A stretch of 64,000 bases of DNA, from contig QRDG01000026.1 in assembly GCA_012064385.1 (NCBI GenBank), positions 203,723 through 267,722 on the forward strand, in the 5' to 3' direction. This DNA is from Puccinellia tenuiflora (lineage: Eukaryota > Streptophyta > Magnoliopsida > Poales > Poaceae). The notes below the pieces were generated by a model. The model did no database searches. It was not told where the DNA came from and saw nothing but the letters and a program-made list of their open reading frames with translations. Positions 54,901 through 64,000 of this stretch are shown here, in pieces. Numbering within the stretch: position 1 is the first letter of the stretch; each line of letters begins with the position of its first letter. Position numbers and translations under genes: made by a program.

Positions 54901-57900
54901 TCCGGCCTTTGCCAGATTCATGGCAGTACCCCACTACGGCTACCTCATGCTCAAGATGCCAGGACCTAAGGGCGTCATCACGGTGAAAGGCGACTTCGAC
55001 CGGTCTGATAGCTGCGACCGCGAGTTCAGTAGGATTTCTGAGTTCTTCGGGATGGACGAGCACCTGGAGATGATGGCAGTCGATAATGACAAAACTCTGT
55101 TTCCACCACGGAAGAAATCATCCAATAACTCTGCATTCAACACAAGCGATGACACAAGGGCCCATCAGGTACACCCGACGGACGTCGATAAGACAGTCAG
55201 GGTGTCATCAAGCCTGACTAGCGCATAGGAAAGCGCGCTTGTCGAGTTCCTGCGCGAGAATTGGAAGATATTCGCCTGGCAACCTTCTGACATGCCAGGC
55301 ATACCAAGGAAACTCGCCGAGCACTCCTTACACGTCCGTAAAGATGCCAGACCAGTCAAGCAGACCATGAGGCGCTTCGCGGGTCCCAAGAGAGATGCCA
55401 TCAGCAAGGAGATTGACCGGCTGCTTCACGCCGGATTTATTCGAGAGATAAAGGAGTCAGAGTGGGTAGCAAACCCGGTACTGGTGGAAAAGAAGAAGAC
55501 GAAGAAACTCCGCATGTGCGTCGACTTCACCGCCATCAACAAATGCTGCCCCAAGGATCACTTTCCGCTCCCGCGGATTGATCAGATCGTCGATTCGACT
55601 GCAGGCTGTGCACGCCTATCCTTTCTGGATGCCTACTCTGGGTACCAGCAGATCAGGATGAAAGTCGAGGATTAGGAGAAGACGGCGTTCATCACACCAC
55701 ACGGTGTATTCTGTTACCAGATGATGCCCTTCGGGTTGAAGAACGCTGGAGCCACATACCAGCGCACGATGCAGGCCTGCTTGAAGGAGCTCATAGGACA
55801 GATCGTCTAGGTCTACGTCGATGACATAGTCGTCACCACCCGCACAGAGGACAGCCTCATCGACGACCTCCGCAAGGTCTTCGACGCGCTCAACAAGTAC
55901 CAGATCAAGTTAAACCCAGACAAGTGCGTCTTCGGCGTCCCAGCCGGAGAATTACTGGGGTATCTTGTCTCTGCGAGAGGAATCGAAGCCAACCCTGAGA
56001 AGGTGCAGAACATACTCGACATGCCTGCACCGACCAAGCTTCATGAAGTACAACGCCTAGCTGGCAGAGTCGCAGCGCTCAGTCGGTTTATTATTAAGTT
56101 GGGAGAAAAGGCCCTGCCCTTCTACCAACTGATGAAAAAGGCAGACAAGTTCGAGTGGACAGAGGAGGCACAAGATGCATTCGACAAACTGAAATAGACC
56201 CTCACAACCCCTCCAGTGCTGGTGGCACCATATGAGAACGAGCCACTGTACCTGTATGTGGCAGCCACGAACAGAGTGGTTAGTACCGTACTCGTAGTAG
56301 AGCGGGAGGAAGAAGGAAAGAGTCACCCTATTCAGCGACCTGTGTATTACCTCAGCGAGGTGCTAACTGATTCCAAGCAGCGGTACCCGCACTACCAGAA
56401 GCTGGCATACGGAGTCTTCATGACGTCCAGGAAGGTGGTCCACTATTTCTCTGAGCACCCGATCACGGTGGTAAGCTCCTCGGCCCTATCCGACATCCTC
56501 ACCAACCCAGCCGCGACAGGAAGAGTCGCCAAGTGGGTTGTCGAGTTAGGGCCATGGGGGTTGAAGTATGTACACCCGAAGGCAATCAAGGCCCAGGTCC
56601 TCCCAGAGTTTACAACAGAGTGGATAGAAGCACAACTGCCTGACGAGCCCGACTTGTCCAACGCCTGGACAATGTATTTCGATGGATCCAAAAAATTCAA
56701 CTCAGCCGGAGCAGGAGTCGTGCTCATTTCACCTAAAGGCGACAAGCTGAAGTACGTGCTGCAGATGAAATTCTCAACACCCTCCAACAACGAAGCAGAG
56801 TACGAAGCCTTGATCCACGGCATGCGGATGGCCCAGAACTGCGGCGCCACTCGCCTCATGATTTACGGCGACTCCTACCTTGTCGTACAGCAAACCATGA
56901 AGCAGTGCGATGCCATCGCTGATAACATGATAGCCTACAGGGAGCTGTACAATCAACTGGAAGGCCTCTTCGACGGCTGCAAACTGCGGCACATTGGCCG
57001 CGAAAGCAACGAAGAAGCTGACGCCCTGGCCAACCTAGGTTCGGATCGAGCTCCGGTGCCACCCGGAGTCTTCCTCGAGTGCATCACACAGCGCTCAATC
57101 AAGGTCCGGCCCCCGCCAGGACCCTCTACATCGACAACAAGCACCGCCAACCCGCCAAGCACGGAGAAGGAGGTCATGGAGATAATGTTGGTCGAGCCCA
57201 CCTGGACAAGCCCGTATCTGGCTTACATGCTCTACCAGCGGCTGCCGGAGAACCCAGTCGAAGCCAAGCGCATCGTCCGCCGTTCCAAAGGCTTCACCAT
57301 CATCAATGGCGAGCTCTACAAGAGAAGCATCTCAGGAGTCCTCCAAAGGTGCATCGATCCAGCCGACGGCCAAGCTATCTTACTCGACATCCACGCCGGC
57401 ATATGCGGGCACCATGCAAGCAGTCGAGCACTGGTGGCCAAGGCCTTGCGAGCAGGGTTCTACTGGCCCACCGCAATGCAAGACGCAGAAGAACTGGTAA
57501 AAAAGTGCGTTGGCTGTCAGGAGTTCGCCAACAAGCCGCATGCACCAGCGTCGGCACTGAAGACAATACCACTCGCATGGCCCTTCGCGCAATGGGGGCT
57601 CGACATGGTAGGTCCCTTCAAGAAATCCTCCCCAAGCGGGCACACTCACCTCCTGGTGGCAGTCGACAAGTTCACGAAGTGGATCGAGGCGGTCCCAATC
57701 ACAAGCTCAACCGCAACCTCCGCGGTCAACTTTATCAGGTCGATCATCTTCAGGTTCGGCGTACCGCACGGCATCATCACCGACAACGGGACGAACTTCA
57801 CAGCCGAAGAATTCAGGGATTTTTGCTCTGAACATGGCGTCAAGCTCAGTTATGCATCCGTCTCACACCCGCAGTCCAATGGGCAAGTCGAGAAGGCCAA

Positions 57901-58438
57901 CGGCCTAGTCAGCAAAGGCATCAAGAAGCGTCTGCGAGTACCATTGAAGCGAGCCGCAGGAGCCTGGGTGGAGGAGCTACCAAGTGTGCTGTGGAGCCTA
58001 CGCACCAGGCCAAACAGATCTACCCAGTGTACACCATTCTTCATGGTGTACGGCGCCGAAGCAGTCCTGCCCTGCGACATCAAATTCGATGCTCCACGAG
58101 TGGTGGCATACGATGAGTCTGATGCGGAAGAAGCACTCGAAGATGATGTGGATGTCCTGGATGAAGCACGTGACATCGCCCTCAGCCGCACAACCGTGTA
58201 CCAGCAAGACCTGCGCAACTACCACGGTCGGCGACTGCGGCCTAGAGCATTCGTCCCAGGGGACCTGGTTCTCCGGCTCAAGCAGAAGAAGGTGCACAAA
58301 CTCGCCTCCCCATGGGAGGGGCCATACATTGTGACAGAGGCAATCGGCAACGGAGCTTACCGCCTGAAGGACTCGAAGACGGGGACAGTCTGCAGCAATC
58401 CGTGGAACGTGGCACAGTTACGCCGCTTCTACGCCTGA
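51911..58438 (+). pseudogene. Gag-pol of the Tat element with four in-frame TAG codons
   Basis: One frame of 2175 codons after the start MVAPASSAM, without frameshift but with TAG at 55226, 55673, 55808 and 56195 (codons 1106, 1255, 1300, 1429), all in or beside the RT region. Order: Ala/Thr/Ser-rich N-terminus (to about 220), gag capsid region (about 488-656), Gln/Pro-rich linker, protease with DGGS (918), RT with YVDD (D1304), a degenerate first RNase H (LYVAATNRVVSTVLV, catalytic Asp absent, as is usual in Tat), archaeal-type RNase H (MYFDGSKKF, D1591), integrase with an HHCC-type zinc region and D1898, D1958, E1994. The uninterrupted last part covers both RNase H domains and integrase. 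The stops make RT non-functional unless read through, so the copy is probably non-autonomous. Confidence 0.92.
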
Positions 58439-58620
58439 TCGACCCCAGCTTGTAAACTTCACCTTGTTAAGTAGCAGCAGGTTTCTCACGCACTCTTTCC
58501 CTCGCCAGGGTACCTAAGGGGACTGGAAGGGTTTTAACGAGGCGGCCTGTTTGCGAGAATCAATAAAGATATTTGAAGAAAAAGACTTGTCATTTCTTCC
58601 TTTGCGAGCAAGCAACTTAA

Positions 58621-59681
58621 ATCCTAGGCCGCCACTCGAACCACTCGGGGGCTCGCGCCATACAGGTCTAAGTCCAGCCTAGGCCGCCACTCGAATCACT
58701 CGGGGGCTGCGCCGCACAGGCATAACCCGAAAATCCTAGGCCGCCACTCGAACCACTCGGGGGCTCGCGCCATACAGGTCTAAGTCTAGCCTAGGCCGCC
58801 ACTCGAATCACTCGGGGGCTGCGCCACACAGGCATAACCGGAAAATCCTAGGCCGCCACTCGAACCACTCGGGGGCTCGCGCCATACAGGTCTAAGTCTA
58901 GCCTAGGCCGCCACTCGAATCACTCGGGGGCTGCGCCGCACAGGCATAACCCGAAAATCCTAGGCCGCCACTCGAACCACTCGGGGGCTCGCGCCATACA
59001 GGTCTAAGTCCAGCCTAGGCTGCCACTCGAATCACTCGGGGGCTGCGCCGCACAGGCATAACCCGAAAATCCTAGGCCGCCACTCGAACCACTCGAGGGC
59101 TCGCACCATACAGGTCTAAGTCCAGCCTAGGCCGCCACTCGAATCACTCGGGGGCTGCGCCGCACAGGCATAACCCGAAAATCCTAGGCCACCACTCGAA
59201 CCACTCGGGGGCTCGCGCCATACAGGTCTAAGTCCAGCCTAGGCCGCCACTCGAATCACTCGGGGGCTGCGCCGCACAGGCATAACCCGAAAATCCTAGG
59301 CCGCCACTCGAACCACTCGGGGGCTCGCGCCATACAGGTCTAAGTCCAGCCTAGGCTGCCACTCGAATCACTCGGGGGCTGCGCCGCACAGGCATAACCC
59401 GAAAATCCTAGGCCGCCACTCGAACTACTCGGGGGCTCGCGCCATACAGGTCTAAGTCAAGCCTAGGCCGCCACTCGAATCACTCGGGGGCTGCGCCGCA
59501 CAGGCATAACCTGAAAACCCTAGGCCGCCACTCGAACCACTCGGGGGCTCGCGCCATACAGGTCTAAGTCCAGCCTAGGCCGCCACTCGAATCACTCGGG
59601 GGCTGCGCCGCACAGGCATAACTCACAAACCCTAGGCCGCCACTCGATTCACTCGGGGGCTCGCACCATACAGGTCTACGA
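58621..59681. repeat. Tandem array: 112-bp units made of two 56-bp half-units, about 9.5 copies
   Basis: Unit starts (ATCCTAGGCC or close) at 58621, 58733, 58845, 58957, 59069, 59181, 59293, 59405, 59517 and 59629, exactly 112 bp apart. Each unit has a half with CGAACCACTCGGGGGCTCGC and GGTCTAAG, and a half with CGAATCACTCGGGGGCTGCG and GGCATAAC. Neighbouring units differ by very few bases while the two halves differ clearly, so the 112-bp pair is what amplified last. It lies between the pol stop and the antisense genes. Confidence 0.95.
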
Positions 59682-59771
59682 GTGCAAAATCACACATTAT
59701 ACAACATCACATGGGTATACATACATGCATATTTATGTTACAAGCTAACATCATACAACAGATTGCTATTC

Positions 59772-60639
59772 TTACTCTACAGGTTCCTCCTTTGGCGCAT
59801 CAAGCGGCCCCACAAGCTGCTCGCTGAAGGCCTGGACCTGCTGAATCATCTGACGCGCAGCCGCAAGAGTGTCGGCGTAGTCACCTGCTCCAGGCAAGCC
59901 GTCAAGCACCTTGTCCAAGGGAAGATGGGGCCGATGCATTCGAACGTACGCCAGCGCCACGTTCGCCCCGGCAACAAGCTGGGTGTGCACAACTTACTTC
60001 AACGCCTTGACCTTACCCTCACGATACCTCTCCAGCAGCGCAGCCAGTCCGCTAGGATGCTCGTTGTGCGGAAAGAACACCTTGTTGACCTGCAGGAGGG
60101 TGTTTCTGCAACCTTCCAAGAGCAAAGCGGCCCGCCAGGTGCGATCCAGCATCCTAGCAAGTACACTGCCCTTAGACTTGTCCGACCAAAATTGACGAGC
60201 TTCGAGTGAGTTACCGGCGGCTTCTCTATCCACTCGCTCGTTCACTCGACCCTGCTCGGCCTTCCGGTCAGCATTCACATCTGCATGAAGACCCAGCACT
60301 TAGAACAGTGCAAACATAAAGAAACAAGAGCAAAGCGTCAGAAGACCAACCTTGCAGTTGTCGACTGATCAGGTCTATCTGGCCAAGAAGGAATTCCTCA
60401 CGCTGTGAGAACGGCGCAGCAGGCCGTGACTTCAAGCGCTCCAACTCCAACTCGGCGGTTCTCACCTTCGACTCAAGTTCAACAATCTTATTCCTCATGT
60501 AGGTGAACACTCGTTGGTAATTGGCGCTCCGCGCGTGGGCTGGAGGAGCTTGACGACGAGGGCGAGTGGGTGCAGCCGAAGAAGTATCCTCGTCCTCACC
60601 CACACCAGCGGCCTCAACAACCTCGGGAGTCTCACCCAT
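59772..60639 (-). pseudogene. Second antisense gene of the Tat element (two exons)
   Basis: Minus strand. Exon 1 (60351-60639) starts MGETPEVVEAAG and encodes a basic stretch and a coiled coil (IVELESKVRTAELELERLK). It ends at a GTTGGT donor one base into a codon. Exon 2 (59772-60280, acceptor ATGCAG) completes that codon and keeps frame to the stop after EEPVE. Total 265 codons. A TAA at 59994-59996 interrupts exon 2; the same frame continues on both sides, so it is a single-base lesion. No known domain. It starts 184 bp downstream of the stop of the first antisense gene, so both may belong to one transcript. Function unknown. Confidence 0.65.
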
Positions 60640-60822
60640 CTCAGGCTGCCAAGTTCGACAGTGTCAAGCAAGGGAAAAAGCACATTCTAGAAGAAAGTAT
60701 GACAAAAGACTCGAAGGCACATATTCACATTTCAGAATCAGCTTGTCCGCGGCCAGAAGACCCGCAAACTATATGGTTCATTACAGGCTAAGACCAAAAG
60801 AAGAACCCTAAAACAAAGGAAA

Positions 60823-63492
60823 CTACATTGCAGACTCTGACTGAGAGCGTTTCTTCCTAGCAGCCAACTCCTTAGCCTTGGCGATCTTCCTCTCGAAGGT
60901 GGCTATTAACCTCTCAGCCAGCTGACTCGCCTGCACCTTCACACCGCTGAGGGACGCGGTTTTGCCATCAGGCCTCCGAGGGAAGTCGCTGACAACCTTC
61001 TCAAAGTCACCTGCGACTTGGTGACCAAGTAGGAGCTGGAAAGTGAGCTCTGAGCCGCGTACCGTCTGAGCACGCGTGAAGTCCGCCAGGGTGGTCGCTT
61101 CGCCTTCAAACGGAGCCACAAGCGCATCGACATCGACCGGCGACGGCTGCTCGGGGAAGATGCTCCGGTGCACACTCGCCAGGGCATCCTTCGACTTCTG
61201 CAGCGCCGCCGACGATTGCTGCAGCGCAGCCGAAGCATACGCGTAGGCGCGGTCAACAAAGCCAACAGCTTTCTCCAGGTCGAGATTCTCACTAGAGGTA
61301 TCTTCCGGAGGAGCGCCTCCGCACGGCTCTGAACAACGAAGAGAGGACCAAACTTGTAAGAAATCAGAAAACGACACAAGACAAAGTAGGCAATGAGCCG
61401 AGATATTTACCTCCAATTGCATTGGCGAGTGTGAGCAAGCGCTCAACCTGGGTCTTCTCTAGGTCACCCCGGGTTTGCTCACGCTTTTGAGCCGCACCCA
61501 GGGATCTCTCTAGCTCCGCGACCCGCTTCGCCAGGCTCTCCTTCTCGCCTGTGGATCACCGGAGCAGTCAATAATGAAGACAGTCGCAGCATCACTCGAA
61601 CACAAGGGTTAGTACTTACTGTTAGCTTGCTCCAAAGCAGCGTGGAGTTGGTTCTTCTCCTTCTCCATCCGCAAAAAGGCCTTGGCTCCCTCCAGCAATT
61701 GGCGACAAAACGGCTGTGCACAGAATAAGATATCAATCTGCGCCCGACTATTCTAGTCACGCACATCTTCGGGGGCTACTCCCATCGGGAGCGCTGTTCG
61801 CGCACCCGATACAGATCTTGTAGACTGAGTCAAGAGAAACTTACATGCTCAAGCAATCCAGCGTCCACCGAGGTCGCATCAGCAGTCTTCTCTGGCATGG
61901 AGGAGGTCGAAGCCTTCAAGGTCGACGCGCCACCCGCCTGCGGCTCCCCTTCGGTCGCCTTCGCGGTGCGCTCGAGCACGGGAGCAGAAGTATGCTCCGT
62001 CTCTGGAGGCGAAGAACCGGCAGCACCAGTGCGGTTGCTGGGACAGGATAATTCAATTCAAATACTTGCAAAGGCAAAAAGGGCACTCGACAAAACAAGA
62101 TGATGGCTGAAAGACTAACCTGGTGACGTCCTGATCATCATCGCTCCCCACGGAGACGGAGGGCAGTCTCGCGAACCTAGTCGGTGGCGCAGAGCTAAGC
62201 GGAGGCACGAACACAGGCTCTGTCGGGTCGCTCGTGTACCTGGCACCCGAGGACGACTCGCTAGCCTCGCCCACGTCCTCCACCTCCACCTGCTTTGCGG
62301 GTGACGAAGCCGAAGCAGACTCGCCACCCTTCTACCTTGGCCGCTTATGCAGCGGCTCCTCGTCTTCATCATCCTCCTCCACCTCTTCGCTCGGAGAGTT
62401 AGCGGAAGGAAGTTCATCGTCATCATCCTCGTCCTCCTTCAAGATCTCTGCCTCTTCGTGAGAACCGTTCTCCATCAGCGGAGGAAGGCTGACAAAGCCG
62501 GATCGACCCTGTCAAAAAATTCGAGTCAAGAAATAAGATTCGACTGAAGAAAGCCCAAGACGAGCAAGGTTCAAGACACTTACCTCAGGCACAGGATTGT
62601 CGAGGCCATATGGCTGCACCGGGCACTTGACGCTGCATGTGTCTGCGGCTCGGAGGCTGGTGATGCTCCTCACCTTAGACTCGACCTCTTCGTCATCAAG
62701 TTCATCGCCGGATGCACGCGCCCACATTGGCTGGTCGCGGCGGCGGAGTGGCTGCACTCGGAGCCTGAAGAAGGTCGCGATGAGGTACACCCCACCCGAC
62801 TTGCGACCAAAGGTCTTCAGAAGATCGCGGAGGAGTGCCAGCAGCGGTTTCGTCGCCTCCCTGTCTTCCTTTGACAGCGGGTGCGTCCACGCCTTCGTCT
62901 TCTGCAACGCGCGGTCTGCCGCGAAGTCGGGAAGGCCCTCTTGGTCGCACCTGACGTAGAACCACTTCCTCCGCCAATTCTGGACGGAGTTGGATTTCTT
63001 CATCTGGAAGAACGTGGTGTCGCCACGCACCTGGATGTTGAAGCCGCCGACTGGGTAGACCTGCTTCGACTTCCCAACGTTCTTGCGAACGAGGAACAGA
63101 GACTTCCAGAGAAGCCAGTTGGGAGAGATTCCCAAAAAGCACTCGCAGAGCACGATAAAGCTCGCGATGCTCAAGACGCTGTTGGGAGTCAGATCGTGGA
63201 TCTGAATCCCATAAGCGAACATGAGGCCACGAACAAAATCGTGGATGGGGAACCCGAAACCCCGTGGAAGGAACTCCACGAAGCAAACGCGTTCCCCATC
63301 GCGAGGAGAGGGGAGTACCTCTTTTCCCAGAGCGCGCACGGCCGCCTGGTCCGCCGGCGGCAGCAGCCCTTGCGCGCGGAGGCTCTCGAGATCGGTCTTC
63401 TTCACCGACGACTTCACCCAGTCGCCTTCCACCTTCTTCATGTCCGCATCGGCGGCGGTGCCCTCGGTGGTCTTCGCTCTCTTCAAGCCCAT
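60823..63492 (-). pseudogene. First antisense gene of the Tat element (six exons, gypsy-type transposon domain)
   Basis: Minus-strand exons 62584-63492, 62120-62508, 61845-62037, 61620-61713, 61411-61548 and 60823-61328 have GT/AG borders and join in frame to 742 codons. Exon 1 begins MGLKRAKTTEG and contains GFGFPIHDFVRGLMFAYGI, HDLTPNSVLSIASFIVLCE and NWRRKWFYVRC, the signature of the plant family annotated as putative gypsy-type transposon domain (PF04195). Later exons give an acidic region, then coiled coils (exons 4-6) and a basic end KKRSQSES. One TAG at 62332-62334 interrupts exon 2; everything else is open. A TATA box lies 137 bp upstream. Such antisense frames are known from Tat elements, but their role is not. 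The stop means this copy probably makes only the N-terminal domain. Confidence 0.8.
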
Positions 63493-63627
63493 CTTCGCTC
63501 GGGAGAGTGGAGAGAGCTCTGGAGAACTGGGCGCAAGGGCAGCAATGGAGGCGCAGCACTGGAGGAGAAAGCAGAGGAGATGGCGGCGAAATGAGGATGG
63601 CGTGAACTGTTCCCCACCGCGGTGAAA

Positions 63628-63635
63628 ATTATATA
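63628..63635 (-). promoter_or_regulatory. TATA box of the antisense gene
   Basis: TATATAAT on the minus strand within GC-rich sequence, 137 bp upstream of the antisense start codon. Position and context fit a Pol II core promoter independent of the LTR. Confidence 0.6.
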
Positions 63636-63639
63636 CCGC

Positions 63640-64000
63640 GGGGTCAGTTCATCCTGGCCGTCCTCCACGAAGCGGCAATTCGAGGCAACATCTGGCCGTC
63701 CACGCGTCGCGCGGAGATAGCAACCGTCGCCGCCCACGACGCCCACTACGCGCGGGAATCGAGGCGCCATCATCATACCACGAAAATTTCGCGCCCAACG
63801 GTCAGAACAGTCAATACTGACACTGGGACCACTCTGTTACGTCCAATCGGATGCAGAGCACGCCGAAAACGTCAGCCCTGACGTCATCAGCGGAGGCGTA
63901 TCAAGTAAGCCAACGGGCTGATGGAGCACCTGGACAGCTTTTTCGAGTGCAACAAGGAACAGTAAGCTCTGAGAGCTGAGTCGACTCGACAATCCATTCG
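63640..64000. other. Upstream region of the antisense gene, still inside the Tat element
   Basis: GC-rich sequence without frames worth reporting. It is the promoter side of the antisense gene and the 3' untranslated part of the element in sense orientation. The polypurine tract and 3' LTR have not been reached at the window end. Confidence 0.5.

Larger units (their letters stand above)
51445..64000 (+). mobile_element. Tat-lineage Ty3/gypsy element (3' LTR beyond the window)
   Basis: A 428-bp LTR, a primer site of the GCGCCGTCTGTGGG type, a gag-pol frame with protease, RT, a degenerate RNase H plus a second archaeal-type RNase H, and integrase, then a long 3' region with a tandem array and antisense genes. 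The second RNase H and the antisense genes are marks of the Tat group (Grande, RIRE2 and relatives). More than 12.5 kb are in view. The flank before the LTR is GCCTA, which should recur after the 3' LTR. Confidence 0.9.

Noticed and set aside
57079..57831. 250-codon plus-strand frame overlapping Tat integrase
   Set aside because: It is a shadow of the integrase frame, which has the full set of catalytic motifs.
58621..59681. CRISPR-like array of regular repeats
   Set aside because: The 112-bp units abut one another with no unique spacers, the host is a plant, and the array lies inside a retrotransposon. It is a tandem repeat.

Overview
The window is nuclear DNA of a grass, most likely a Triticeae species (wheat, Aegilops or barley group). 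The evidence is a dense nest of long-LTR retrotransposons, a TA-flanked Stowaway MITE of grass type, and one recognisable host gene whose protein closely follows plant MUT9-like kinases. No prokaryotic, organellar or CRISPR features were seen. Lineage names for transposons rest on motifs read by eye; no database was searched.

Layout. 1-6062: right part of an LTR retrotransposon with 3.6-kb LTRs and an internal domain of only 443 bp. 6063-10311: a non-autonomous hAT element (8-bp target duplication) with a Stowaway MITE inside it, a GC-rich unassigned stretch, and a Mutator-like element (9-bp duplication) keeping the last exons of a MURA-like transposase. 10312-17800: a LINE-like retroinsertion (13-bp duplication, oligo-A end) split by a nearly intact Ty3/gypsy chromovirus whose LTRs differ at one base in 374. 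17801-24083: a minus-strand host locus with a coiled-coil exon, two tandem prohibitin-like copies (one carrying a solo LTR) and a four-helix membrane exon; most of it is frame-broken. 24089-24483: a small hAT-like element. 24920-35016: a complete 10.1-kb non-coding LTR element (LARD type) with 3982-bp LTRs. 35592-35916: a tRNA-derived SINE. 36353-41504: a 16-exon MUT9-like kinase gene on the minus strand, sound except for a one-base frameshift in exon 1. 44314-51444: a copia-like element with a decayed gag and no pol in view, cut by 51445-64000: a Tat-lineage gypsy element running off the window. Its gag-pol frame has four TAG codons and no frameshift; downstream lie a 56/112-bp tandem array and two spliced antisense genes.

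How the parts relate. Target-site duplications order several insertions: Stowaway into hAT, gypsy into LINE-like element, solo LTR into the prohibitin-like locus, Tat element into the copia-like element. The youngest, judged by LTR identity, are the gypsy element at 11640 and the LARD at 24920. The two long-LTR non-coding families (1-6062 and 24920-35016) share an identical 49-bp block in the same element sense, so they probably derive from one gypsy lineage. The most unusual biology is in the Tat element: an antisense gene of about 742 codons whose six exons join in frame and which has its own TATA box, followed by a second antisense gene of about 265 codons.
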